Part shown: positions 9,329-18,760 of the stretch, in pieces
Layout of the letters: the number at the start of each line of letters is the position of its first letter
Position numbering within the stretch: the stretch's first letter is position 1
Source: an uncultured Flavobacteriales bacterium
GTDB taxonomy: Bacteria; Bacteroidota; Bacteroidia; Flavobacteriales_G; Salibacteraceae
Length of the DNA stretch: 64,000 nt
Assembly (NCBI GenBank): GCA_905479105.1
Contig: CAJQLE010000004.1
Span: forward strand, 186,001-250,000
Reading direction: 5' to 3'
Made by a program: the position numbers and the translations under genes
Notes under the pieces: model-generated
Told to the model about the DNA's origin: nothing
The model's database searches: none
Seen by the model: the letters and a program-made list of their open reading frames with translations, nothing else

Positions 9329-9913
9329 ATGGCATTAGAACAAATTTTATCGGTATCAGGAAAGTCAGGCCTTTACAAGTTAGTAGGGCAAATGAAGAAT
9401 GGAATTATTGTTGAATCAATTGGAGATGGGAAACGTTTCCCAGTTCATGGATCGGCAAAAGTGAGTGCTTTAGAAGAGATAAGTATATATACAGAGACTG
9501 AAGAAGTTCCTCTGAAAGATATATTTAAGAAAGTCTACGAAAAGGAAAAAGGCAAGCAGGCTATTAGTCACAAAGAGGATTCTAAGAAAGTAAAAGCTTA
9601 TTTTGAATCGATTCTTCCTGACTATGATAAAGATCGAGTTTACGAAAGTGATATGGCTAAAGCCATTCGCTGGTATAACCTTCTGATTGAGTTTGATGCT
9701 TATGACCCAAATGAAGTGGAAGAATCTGAAGATGTTGAAGAAGTGAAAACTGAAGATGCTGACTCAAAAAGTGATGGTGCGAAAGCAAAGCCAAAAAAGG
9801 CTCCGTCAAAAAAGAAGTCTGATACTCCTAAGGCGAAAGCAGCTCCTAAGAGATCTGCTAGCACTAAGGTTTCAACCCCAAGAAAGTCTGGAGGAACGCA
9901 ACGAGGAAGCTAA
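9329..9913 (+). CDS. DUF5606 family protein with Lys/Ala/Ser/Pro-rich C-terminal tail
   Basis: MALEQILSVSGKSGLYKLVGQMKNGIIVESIGDGKRFPVHGSAKVSALEEISIYTETEEVPL matches the Bacteroidota DUF5606 pattern; tail KAKPKKAPSKKKSDTPKAKAAPKRSASTKVSTPRKSGG. Confidence 0.88.
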   Translation: MALEQILSVSGKSGLYKLVGQMKNGIIVESIGDGKRFPVHGSAKVSALEEISIYTETEEVPLKDIFKKVYEKEKGKQAISHKEDSKKVKAYFESILPDYDKDRVYESDMAKAIRWYNLLIEFDAYDPNEVEESEDVEEVKTEDADSKSDGAKAKPKKAPSKKKSDTPKAKAAPKRSASTKVSTPRKSGGTQRGS

Positions 9914-9934
9914 TAGCTGTGCTATAGAGATTAC

Positions 9935-9962
9935 AAAAAGCGCATTTTTAATGCGCTTTTTT
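9935..9962. terminator. Bidirectional intrinsic terminator
   Basis: AAAAAGCGCAT-TTTTA-ATGCGCTTTTTTT inverted repeat between convergent genes. Confidence 0.85.
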
Positions 9963-10462
9963 TACGGCCGAGAAAACCGAACTTCTTCGTGATGCCTCGT
10001 TGCTAGCTGGGTTTCTATTTCACCATCTGATTTGAAATGGACAATATTTTGCTGGTTATCATAAACCTCCGTAAGAATCGCATTTCGAATAAATAGAATA
10101 CGCTGTTCAGATGAAACCTTTACCTGTCCATATATCCAACAAACATCATCTTCGAATTCGTGGCCGATCCAATCAATCTTGAATTCCTTAGCACCATTGC
10201 CGAATGTGAAGGTTTTGAATAAGTAATCTTTAATCAATACAGAGTGTCTTCTCGGAGCAGAAGGATCGTTAAGGAGAACTTTTTCGTTTGACATTTCTTG
10301 TAAAGCAGTTTCTAGGTCATCAGTAAAAATGCGCAAGGCTATCTGCAAGGTGTCTTGTTTTATTTCAAGCTCAGAAATTGAGACGTGAAAAGGATGAGGA
10401 GCTCTCTCTGAGTTTATTCCTGAACATAAGATTGTGATAAATGAAATGAGTATCAGTTTCAT
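9962..10462 (-). CDS. DUF6702-like secreted protein
   Basis: MKLILISFITILCSGINSERAPHPFHVSISELEIKQDTLQIALRIFTDDLETALQE; start at 10462 gives a signal peptide. Confidence 0.72.
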   Translation of the reverse strand: MKLILISFITILCSGINSERAPHPFHVSISELEIKQDTLQIALRIFTDDLETALQEMSNEKVLLNDPSAPRRHSVLIKDYLFKTFTFGNGAKEFKIDWIGHEFEDDVCWIYGQVKVSSEQRILFIRNAILTEVYDNQQNIVHFKSDGEIETQLATRHHEEVRFSRP

Positions 10463-11562
10463 AGGTTTAGATAGATTTCCAGAAGCTTTTGAGATTCTAT
10501 TTGCCAATTGTTTTCGCGTGCTGCTAATGAGCAGTTATTCTTTAATTGAGATGCCAATTCTGGGTTTGATTGCAATTCGGATATTCCTTTTGCCAATTCA
10601 TCTTCTGATAATTCATCGATCAGTAATGCAATAGAATACTTTTCATTGAAGGCCTTGTATTCGGAGTAGTTCATCGCTATTTGAGGAATTCCTGCATGCA
10701 GATAATCGAAAAACCTATTGGCTAATGAGTATTGGTGGTGTAATCCAGTTTCAGAGAATAACGTTAGCCCAGCAAAGGCTTGAGTTGTAATTGCTCTTAA
10801 TTCAGTTGGCAGTAAGGATCCCATCAAGGATACTTTTTCATCGAGTTTTTCATTTTGAATTAGCTTTTCTAATTTTCCTGAAATAGGACCTTCCCCATAA
10901 ATTCTCAGTTGAAGTCCGCTGATGTGATGCATAGCCAATACTGATTCCTCCAGTCCACGCCCAACATTTAAGGCACCTTGATAGATGATAAAGGGTGTTT
11001 CTGAGGTTTGGACTATTTGTTCGACTGAGAGCCGAGGAACGTTCCTAACGACCTTAAAGATTTGATTGTAACGCGAATGGAAGAGTTTTGCATAACCTTC
11101 GCTAATGGTGTAATATGCATCGGCTGTTCTCATCGCTAAAGCTTCAACCTTTTGCCAAATAAAATGAACAAGAGGGCGATTCACTACTTCTTCCAATTCG
11201 CTGAAGTATTCGTGCGCATCATAGGTCAACGTCTTCCCACGCAACTTTGCTGCTAAAAAGAAAGGAATGCAGGTGTCCAGGTCAATAGCACAATACACAT
11301 CGCAACGAGAGAAAAGTGCTATCCAAAATAGTTTGAAGTTATACTCTAGGTAGAACAATTTTCCTTTTTGAAACCTCAGATTTATCCGTCTTGTTTTGTA
11401 GCTTTTAACTGAAAGGTCTTTAGAGTTGGATTTCTTTCTTCCAATTATAGTGCAGTCAAATTCATTTTCTGAAAGTGCTGAACATATTCTGTCCATGCGC
11501 TGATCATAAGATAAGTCATTGGTGACTGCAAAAAGAAGCTTGGGCTTTGAGCTTTGTGACAC
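10459..11562 (-). CDS. Glycosyltransferase family 4-like protein
   Basis: KLLFAVTNDLSYDQRMDRICSAL...YDAHEYFSELEEVV...IIYQGALNVGRGLEESVLAM...LRIYGEGPISGKLEKLI; GT-B fold pattern. Confidence 0.87.
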   Translation of the reverse strand: MSQSSKPKLLFAVTNDLSYDQRMDRICSALSENEFDCTIIGRKKSNSKDLSVKSYKTRRINLRFQKGKLFYLEYNFKLFWIALFSRCDVYCAIDLDTCIPFFLAAKLRGKTLTYDAHEYFSELEEVVNRPLVHFIWQKVEALAMRTADAYYTISEGYAKLFHSRYNQIFKVVRNVPRLSVEQIVQTSETPFIIYQGALNVGRGLEESVLAMHHISGLQLRIYGEGPISGKLEKLIQNEKLDEKVSLMGSLLPTELRAITTQAFAGLTLFSETGLHHQYSLANRFFDYLHAGIPQIAMNYSEYKAFNEKYSIALLIDELSEDELAKGISELQSNPELASQLKNNCSLAARENNWQIESQKLLEIYLNL

Positions 11563-11576
11563 TGCGCGAAAGTAAA

Positions 11577-11945
11577 TTATAGGTCTTTGAACTTGTCTAA
11601 GTTTCTTCGATGACGTTTTGTGGGTCGTCCAACTATTCCTATCGTTCGATTTTCCGAATTGAGCAGACGAATCATTTCAATTTCTTTCAATGACTCTTCA
11701 TCGGTTGTTTCAATCATATAATCAGGAACAAGTTTTGCTCCAACTCTGCTTTTAGGTGTAGCAAGAATTTCAAAGGTTCTCCAGACGGGAGGCGCTTTTA
11801 AGGCAATAACATCACCTGCGTGTATTTCTTTACTTGCCTTTGTAAATCCCTCATTCAATTTCACTTTTTCTTCATTGCACGAGAATGTGGCAAGAGATCT
11901 TGTTTTGAAAAGTCTTATGCTCCAGAGATATTTATCGATTCGCAT
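11577..11945 (-). CDS. RNA-binding S4 domain protein (Hsp15-like)
   Basis: MRIDKYLWSIRLFKTRSLATFSCNEEKVKLN...VGRPTKRHRRNLDKF. Confidence 0.88.
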   Translation of the reverse strand: MRIDKYLWSIRLFKTRSLATFSCNEEKVKLNEGFTKASKEIHAGDVIALKAPPVWRTFEILATPKSRVGAKLVPDYMIETTDEESLKEIEMIRLLNSENRTIGIVGRPTKRHRRNLDKFKDL

Positions 11946-12030
11946 TCAGCAAAACTAGCGAGATGTCCGCAACTAAATATGATTTTTACGACTTATAGTA
12001 GTAAATACAAATGTATTTTCGCCTCAACCT

Positions 12031-15009
12031 ATGTCGATAGCAACCCTGAAAACACTGAAGATTAGAGCAAAAGTCTATTTAACGACTTTGGTGATTTTAC
12101 TGTGTGGTTATTCAGTCTTTTCTCAATTCACTATCGGTGGAAATGCTATTAGTACAGGCAGCGATTGTTATCAATTAACCGCTGCATTGAATAGTCAGGG
12201 AGGTTACGTTTATCAAAATGCAGCATTAAACTTAAATGAGGCTTTCAACTATAAGTTTCAAGTAAACCTGGGTACTAATAATGCCGGTGCAGATGGAATA
12301 ATGTTCGTTTTACGCGGAACATTGGCTGCACCTTATATTGGAGTCAATGGAGGTGCAATTGGTTATGCTGGTCCGGGGTTTTCTTCGAACTCTATTGGGA
12401 TTGAGGTTGATACATGGAATAATGGTGCTGGTAATGGAGATTTGGTTGCAGATCACATTGGCATATTTAAGAATGGAACAAACAACCATAATTCGCTAAA
12501 CTCTTTGGCTGGTCCTATTCAAGCTTCTGCTACCAATGCAAATGTTGAGGATGGCAATGATCACACCTTGAATGTTAGGTGGGATCCTGTTGCTCAGGAA
12601 TTGGAGGTGTATCTGGACTGTGATTTCCGACTTCAATATCAGGGAGATATTATAAATACGGTTTTTAATGGAGACACATTGGTCCATTGGGGGTTTTTAG
12701 GAACTACTGGAGGCGCAAGTAATGTTCAGAGTTTCTGTTTCACAGAAGTAATTGACAGTTTGGTGAATGATATGCAAGACGAAACCATTTGTTTAGGTGG
12801 TTCTGTTCAGCTAGATGCTGGAACTATTGCCTTAGATTATACGTGGACTCCTTCAATTGGTCTCAGTTCTACTGTAGTGCATAATCCAATTGCGTCACCT
12901 TCTATCACCACTCAATACATAGTCGAAGAATCATACCAATGTGATACTATACATGATACAGTGAATGTGACGGTTATTCAAGCGAACTTCACGACAACGG
13001 GAACATTAATCGAACCACTCTGCAATGGTGACTGCGATGGATCAATTGATTTATCAGTGTCTAATGTTAATGGTGTTTATGATTATTCTTGGAGTAATGG
13101 AGATACTACCCAAGATATTTCATCCTTGTGCCAAGGAACTTATATCGTTACTGTACAAGATTTGGATACGTTGAGCACAGCGTATTTGTGCACATTATCT
13201 GATACGTTTACGATAGGTGAGCCACCCGTTTTAATCGCTGATATTATCAATGCCACTAAAACTTCTTGTCCTTATAGTACAAGCTGCGATGCTTCCGCAG
13301 ATGGCCAAGCAACAGGAGGTGTGTCTCCTTACACCTATACCTGGTCAAATGGTGAATTTGGTATTTCTGCATTTCAACTGTGTCCTGATACGAATTGGAT
13401 TACAATTACTGATGCTAATGGCTGTGAGGAGGTTGCATTTAAGCTGATTGAAATTCCAGATACTATTAAAACAGATGCTTTTTCTGATACCCTCGTTTGT
13501 GTTTCAAGAAATGCAGCTCTTATTGCGTCCAGTGTGGGCGGGACATCGCCATTCTCATATGTTTGGACAGAAGGCAGTTTGTTAGGTCCTGTTGTTTCTT
13601 CTAATCAAGGTTTAACTGTTTCTCCTGCTGCTACAACACAATACTTTGTCGCTTCAACTGACTCTAAAGGATGTGTTGGGGATACGGCTGAAGTCACAGT
13701 GAAGGTTAGGTATAATCTTGGAATCGAAGTACCTCAAGTTGATACTATTTGTCCTTATGATACGATCGATATTGAAGTTTTAGGATTAGGAGGAGACTCT
13801 ATTTATACATACAGCTGGAGCAATGGCGCCTTTGGTTCCTCAATATCTGTGAGTCCTGATGAGCCTATATGGTATACGGTTACGGTTAGTGATTTTTGTG
13901 GCTCACCACCTTATGTTGATAGTGTGTACGTTCAAGTTGGAGGATATTCGCCAATATTAGCCAAGATCAAGCTTGATGATGATTCACTATGTGTGGGAGA
14001 TCAAACGTTTATGATTGCTAATGGCCGAGGAGGGTTTGGAGGACTAGCAGAGTATCAATATCAATGGTCAGGCAATGATGAGACTTCAAATATTTTATTC
14101 AATAGGCCTCAACAAACGAAAACGTTTACCGTAACAATTTCGGATTTATGTCTTTCAAGCCCCGGAATTGCTTCAACAACAATACATGTTGGAAAGCCAG
14201 TGAGTCCGATTTTTGAAGCTTATCCAAATGAAGTGTGCATTCAAACGGACGTTTTGGTTAAACTGACAAATTTCAATGAAGTGTATTCTTACAGATGGTC
14301 TTTTGGTGATGGCGATACATTATATGATTACGCGTTAGATTCAATTTACTATACCTTCTACAAGCCTGAATGTTATGATGTCAATATTGCCGCAGTGACC
14401 GACTTTGGGTGCTTCTCGCAGCGCACAGAGAGTTGCGCAGTCAAAGTTTTGAATCAACCTAAAGCAAATTTTGTCAATTACCCTTCCGAACCTAGTAACC
14501 TTTCACCGATAGTTGATTTTATTGATATTTCTGAAGGAGCTGTGAAGAGAACATGGTATGTGGAAAATGACACGTTGCCAGAAATAAGCCGTTTTGATAG
14601 GGAGTTTTTAGAATATGACCAGCCTTTTGACGTCTTGCTTGTGGTGACCTCAGCTGATGGTTGTGTGGATAGCATTCGTAAGTCACTTAATTTCGCTTAT
14701 GAGACGGTCTTGTATTATCCATCAGCTTTTACTCCTAATCAAGATGGGGTTAATGATATATTCCTTATTGTTGGTGAGGCCATTGAATCTGAGGGTTTTG
14801 AATTGATCATTTTTGACCGATGGGGTCACGAAGTATTTACTTCTCGAGATTTTGCCACTGGATGGAATGGCTTTTTAAGAGATGGCAGCAGAGCGCCTCA
14901 AGGAGCTTATCCTTTTGTATTGAGCTATTATTTGTCTGATGGTACTTTAAAGAGAGTGAGAGACCAGGTTCTCATTAGCTCTGGAGGAAATAAAAGACCA
15001 TTAAGGTAA
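12031..15009 (+). CDS. Secreted L-type lectin/SprB-like/PKD repeat protein with gliding-motility-associated (T9SS type B) C-terminal domain
   Basis: GGYVYQNAALNLNEAFNYKFQVNLGTNNAGADGIMFVLRG (L-type lectin-like), SprB-like repeats (CNGDCDGSIDLSVSNVNGVYDYSWSNGDTTQDISSLCQGTYIVTVQD), PKD-like FGDGD, C-terminal YYPSAFTPNQDGVNDIFLIVG...FDRWGHEVFTSRDFATGWNG. Confidence 0.9.
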   Translation: MSIATLKTLKIRAKVYLTTLVILLCGYSVFSQFTIGGNAISTGSDCYQLTAALNSQGGYVYQNAALNLNEAFNYKFQVNLGTNNAGADGIMFVLRGTLAAPYIGVNGGAIGYAGPGFSSNSIGIEVDTWNNGAGNGDLVADHIGIFKNGTNNHNSLNSLAGPIQASATNANVEDGNDHTLNVRWDPVAQELEVYLDCDFRLQYQGDIINTVFNGDTLVHWGFLGTTGGASNVQSFCFTEVIDSLVNDMQDETICLGGSVQLDAGTIALDYTWTPSIGLSSTVVHNPIASPSITTQYIVEESYQCDTIHDTVNVTVIQANFTTTGTLIEPLCNGDCDGSIDLSVSNVNGVYDYSWSNGDTTQDISSLCQGTYIVTVQDLDTLSTAYLCTLSDTFTIGEPPVLIADIINATKTSCPYSTSCDASADGQATGGVSPYTYTWSNGEFGISAFQLCPDTNWITITDANGCEEVAFKLIEIPDTIKTDAFSDTLVCVSRNAALIASSVGGTSPFSYVWTEGSLLGPVVSSNQGLTVSPAATTQYFVASTDSKGCVGDTAEVTVKVRYNLGIEVPQVDTICPYDTIDIEVLGLGGDSIYTYSWSNGAFGSSISVSPDEPIWYTVTVSDFCGSPPYVDSVYVQVGGYSPILAKIKLDDDSLCVGDQTFMIANGRGGFGGLAEYQYQWSGNDETSNILFNRPQQTKTFTVTISDLCLSSPGIASTTIHVGKPVSPIFEAYPNEVCIQTDVLVKLTNFNEVYSYRWSFGDGDTLYDYALDSIYYTFYKPECYDVNIAAVTDFGCFSQRTESCAVKVLNQPKANFVNYPSEPSNLSPIVDFIDISEGAVKRTWYVENDTLPEISRFDREFLEYDQPFDVLLVVTSADGCVDSIRKSLNFAYETVLYYPSAFTPNQDGVNDIFLIVGEAIESEGFELIIFDRWGHEVFTSRDFATGWNGFLRDGSRAPQGAYPFVLSYYLSDGTLKRVRDQVLISSGGNKRPLR

Positions 15010-15010
15010 T

Positions 15011-15880
15011 TCAAACAACACCTTGAGTAGGAGGTAGCTTTTGATTAAGATTTTTAACAAAAGCATTAAAAATAACCCCGCTTATTACTAATCCAATTCC
15101 TGCTATACTAAGCCAGGGAAGTGTTTCTCCAAAGAAAATCAATCCTATTCCCATTGCATAGATAACACCGAAATACTTGAAAGGCATAATCCTACTGCTA
15201 TGATCCGCGTGAAGTGCTTTGGTCATATATACCTGAGCAATTTGGGTGAATACACCCATCACAAGTAAAAAGAGCCATTCCATTCCAACAGGTGTTTTCC
15301 ATCCTGCAGTGAGACATGCTATACCCATTATTGGAGTAGCAATTAATGGAAAGTATAAGACGACCGTAAGAGGGTGATCAGTTTGCCGACACTTCATTAT
15401 TGCATTATAAGCAATACCAGAAATAAAAGCTGAAACTACACCTATCGATAAGTATAAAAATGAAATACGTTCATCGAATCCTTTGATCATGAATATTCCA
15501 ACAAACGAAACGCCAAAAAGAATCCACTGAAGTCGCTTAACTCGTTCACCTTGAAGCTGTGTTGCAAGGAGCACAGTGAAAATAGGGGAGATGTATTGAA
15601 TCGTTGTGGCACTTGCCAAAGGCATGTGTTTTACAGTAATAAAGAATAAGAATAGAGCAGTCATTCCAGCAAAACCTCTTATAATGAGCCACTTTTTATT
15701 GTTTCCAAAGAATGGAATGTTAAGGTTTTTGATCCAAATCACGCAAATAGTCAATGAAATTATTGATCTAAAAAATACGATTTCATGCGTGGGAATATCC
15801 TCTAAGTACTTAACGCAAAAATTAACTACCGCGTAGGCTAGGGAAGAAAGTAGGATGTATGCTATACCTTTAAATTGCAA
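15011..15880 (-). CDS. EamA/DMT-family transporter
   Basis: About 10 TM helices; AYAVVNFCVKYLEDIPTHEIVFFRSIISL...LASATTIQYISPIFTVLLA. Confidence 0.9.
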   Translation of the reverse strand: MQFKGIAYILLSSLAYAVVNFCVKYLEDIPTHEIVFFRSIISLTICVIWIKNLNIPFFGNNKKWLIIRGFAGMTALFLFFITVKHMPLASATTIQYISPIFTVLLATQLQGERVKRLQWILFGVSFVGIFMIKGFDERISFLYLSIGVVSAFISGIAYNAIMKCRQTDHPLTVVLYFPLIATPIMGIACLTAGWKTPVGMEWLFLLVMGVFTQIAQVYMTKALHADHSSRIMPFKYFGVIYAMGIGLIFFGETLPWLSIAGIGLVISGVIFNAFVKNLNQKLPPTQGVV

Positions 15881-15994
15881 GATTGCGAATCTACCCCATT
15901 CTAACTTATCTTAAGTTTCATAGTCAAGTAAAAAACTGAATGAAATTATAAACTGTCATTTGGTTTTGCATGAAGGCCTTAACCTTGCATTTAT

Positions 15995-16846
15995 ATGGCA
16001 CAAACGAAGATTGCGTATCCTTTTTTTATTAAAGTAATCAGATTTCTTTTTCCAATTTTGGAAAGTATAGCACCTTCTGTTGCTGTTAAGTGGGCGGTGA
16101 AACTCTTTTTAACTCCTTTTCAGTTTGGATTTACACCAACTGAGAAACAGCATCTTGATAAATTCAAAATGCACGATGTCATTATCAGCAGGTTCAAAAT
16201 TAGAACCTATGAAATTGGTGAAGGACCGCTGATAATATGTGTTCATGGATGGGCAGGACGAGGAATGCAATTTTATAAAATGGCCATAGACCTTGCGGAT
16301 GCTGGCTATAAATTGTTGCTAATTGATGCACCTGCTCATGGAATGAGTGAAGGGAAAATGAGCAACTTGTTTGAATTTATTGAAGTCTTTAATGGCCTGA
16401 AAGAAAAACAAGATAATTTGGTGGCTGTAATTGGTCATTCTCTTGGTGCGGTATCTATTTCACTCGCGATTTCTGAGGGAAGCAAAGTGCCAGCGTTTAT
16501 AAGTCTAGGTGCACCTGTAGTTGCACAAGATATATTGGATGAATTTGCTAATAAGTTGAATTTGAACAAGACTACTATTCACGGAATGAGAGAAAAAGCA
16601 GTAACAACTTTTTCACGAACATTCGACAGTGTTGCCATGGAAACAACTTTTAAAGAGGTTGATTGCCCTGTTTTGGCTTTTCATGGTTCAAATGATTTCG
16701 ATGTGCCGGTATATCACTTGGATGTGTTAAAGAAAATAAAACCTAAAACTGAAATTCGCAGGATTGAAGGAATAGGTCACAGAAGAATACTTAAAGATGA
16801 AAGGGTCATCAAAGAAATCAAAAACTGGTTATTGACCTTAAAATAG
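15995..16846 (+). CDS. Alpha/beta hydrolase
   Basis: IICVHGWAGRGMQFYKMA...LIDAPAHGMSEG...VIGHSLGAVSISLA...GIGHRRILKDERVI. Confidence 0.9.
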   Translation: MAQTKIAYPFFIKVIRFLFPILESIAPSVAVKWAVKLFLTPFQFGFTPTEKQHLDKFKMHDVIISRFKIRTYEIGEGPLIICVHGWAGRGMQFYKMAIDLADAGYKLLLIDAPAHGMSEGKMSNLFEFIEVFNGLKEKQDNLVAVIGHSLGAVSISLAISEGSKVPAFISLGAPVVAQDILDEFANKLNLNKTTIHGMREKAVTTFSRTFDSVAMETTFKEVDCPVLAFHGSNDFDVPVYHLDVLKKIKPKTEIRRIEGIGHRRILKDERVIKEIKNWLLTLK

Positions 16847-17182
16847 CAGTTTGACATTTTCTGATGGACGGCCAATTATCGCTCTATTTCCTTTCAATAT
16901 GATAGGACGCTCTATAAGTTTAGGATATTTCACCATTGCTTTTATCCATTCACCTTCTGGTAAGTCTTGACCTTTAAAGTTGATTTTAAAGTCATCTTCT
17001 CCTTTACGAACAAGCTCAATTGCATCTATACCAAGCAGCCCTATGATTCTCTTTAATTCAACTTCTGAAGGAGGTTCTTTGAGATATTCTACAATTTCTA
17101 TATCATCCGTGTGCTCTTCAAGGATTGAAAGAGCTTCTCTGCTTTTTCTGCAGCGTGGATTATGATAAAAAGTGAAGCTCAT
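16838..17182 (-). CDS. ArsC/Spx-family arsenate reductase-like protein
   Basis: MSFTFYHNPRCRKSREALSILEEH...IVEYLKEPPSEVELKRIIGLLG...LIERPIILKGNRAIIGRPSENV. Confidence 0.88.
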   Translation of the reverse strand: MSFTFYHNPRCRKSREALSILEEHTDDIEIVEYLKEPPSEVELKRIIGLLGIDAIELVRKGEDDFKINFKGQDLPEGEWIKAMVKYPKLIERPIILKGNRAIIGRPSENVKLLF

Positions 17183-17183
17183 C

Positions 17184-18665
17184 TTATTGAATCAAAGTGA
17201 CGAAGCCACTTTTTTCGATGGTTATGTTTTTTCCGTTTTCAATAGCGTTGTATTCGCACGTCCAGGTATAAGTGCCAGATGGAGATGGTACGCCCCTATA
17301 ATTTCCATCCCAAAATTCCGTAGCATCCAGTGTTTCAAAAACTAAAGCTCCGCTTCTGTTGTAGATCGAAAGATTGTACTTAGAAATTTCACAGTCGCTT
17401 ACGGGGCCGAAAGTCTGATTTTTGGCTGAAGGCATGGGCCTGAATGCTGTTGGAAATCTTACAAAACACTCGCAATTTTCTACAATGACCGTATCCATCA
17501 GAACTCCACATTCGTAGTAAACTTGGACAATGTATTCGCCCGCTATCTGAATTTGTTTTAATGGATCAGAAGTTCCATCAGACCACTGGTAATATTTAGC
17601 GCCAGCAACCGTGGCGTTAAGGAAATCATCTTCACCTGCGCAAATCTCGAAGGGCGCTAAAATATTCAGTTCTGGTTTTTGAATCTCTTTAATTTTAATC
17701 TTTTGCTCTCCAGTACAATATTCATCAGTCACCGAAAGGGTGTAGACATCAGCTACCATCGTTGTTAAAATATTCGTTGAATCACCATTAGACCATTCAT
17801 AACTCCAACTTTCGTCACCAAAAGCTTCAACAGAAATTTTATCTCCTAGGCATAGAATGGTGTCTCTGATCAGTGAGGCTCTAGGTGCTTCCACCAAGTT
17901 AATTCTCAGTGAATCTACCACTGAGCACACTGAAATAGATGCCTTTACGTAGATCGTTTTACTTTGGTCAGCATACATAATGTGCACTGGGCTCGAAGAA
18001 CCATTGTACCATTTATACTGAGCAGCAGAGGATTGATGAGAAAGATCAAAAGTTAATTGGGTTGGCTCACAAATGAACGTGTCAGGTCCTAGGTTGAGTG
18101 AAGGGTAATCGTAAAATGTTACTCTTAGCTGATCAACATCTTCACAAACACCGTTTGATGCAGTAACAGCGTAAATACCAGATTGAGTTACATTAATGCT
18201 TTGAGAATTAGCACCATTGCTCCACGAATAAGAGAGAGATGATGATGTATTTGGTGATATGGTTATCGATTCGCCTTTACATGCCGAAATATCATTACCA
18301 AGTTCAAGGCCAACACTAGGGTAAACACCAACAAGTACGGTATCTCCTTCGCTGCAACTCCCATCCGAAACTTGTACCCAAAACATTCCAGCACTTCCTC
18401 CTGATAGAGAGATAGTGGGTGAGGTAGCTCCAGTATTCCATGCAAATGTTAAACCTGCTGGGTTAAGTCCTGTACTCAAAACTAAAGTATCACCAAGACA
18501 GTAGTTCAAAGAATTTGGAAGGTCGTATCCTGGAAAAGAACAATTCTGACCAAGGGACATAAATGATGACCCAAGGATAAGACTTAGGCTAAGTAAGAGA
18601 TTTTTCAACACGTAGTTCAATTCTTGAAATGATGAAACGAAAATACACCCATTAGACGTGGCCAT
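17184..18665 (-). CDS. Secreted cell-surface protein with gliding-motility-associated (T9SS type B-like) C-terminal domain
   Basis: Repeats ending in YxWSNG...; C-terminal RFPTAFRPMPSAKNQTFGPVSDCEISKYNLSIYNRSGALVFETLDATEFWDGNYRG. Signal peptide VLKNLLLSLSLILGSSFMSLGQ suggests a GTG start near 18611. Confidence 0.82.
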   Translation of the reverse strand: MATSNGCIFVSSFQELNYVLKNLLLSLSLILGSSFMSLGQNCSFPGYDLPNSLNYCLGDTLVLSTGLNPAGLTFAWNTGATSPTISLSGGSAGMFWVQVSDGSCSEGDTVLVGVYPSVGLELGNDISACKGESITISPNTSSSLSYSWSNGANSQSINVTQSGIYAVTASNGVCEDVDQLRVTFYDYPSLNLGPDTFICEPTQLTFDLSHQSSAAQYKWYNGSSSPVHIMYADQSKTIYVKASISVCSVVDSLRINLVEAPRASLIRDTILCLGDKISVEAFGDESWSYEWSNGDSTNILTTMVADVYTLSVTDEYCTGEQKIKIKEIQKPELNILAPFEICAGEDDFLNATVAGAKYYQWSDGTSDPLKQIQIAGEYIVQVYYECGVLMDTVIVENCECFVRFPTAFRPMPSAKNQTFGPVSDCEISKYNLSIYNRSGALVFETLDATEFWDGNYRGVPSPSGTYTWTCEYNAIENGKNITIEKSGFVTLIQ

Positions 18666-18760
18666 ATATGGTGGTTGTCTATTCTAATCCACAATTATTT
18701 TAACAGTTAATTTGAGTCGTTCAACACGTCAATCAAAGCGATTAATGCGTTCTTTGAGCC

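Noticed and set aside
16838-17182. ArsC-like gene as part of an arsenic resistance operon
   Set aside because: No arsR/arsB/acr3 neighbours; a lone ArsC/Spx-family protein is ordinary.
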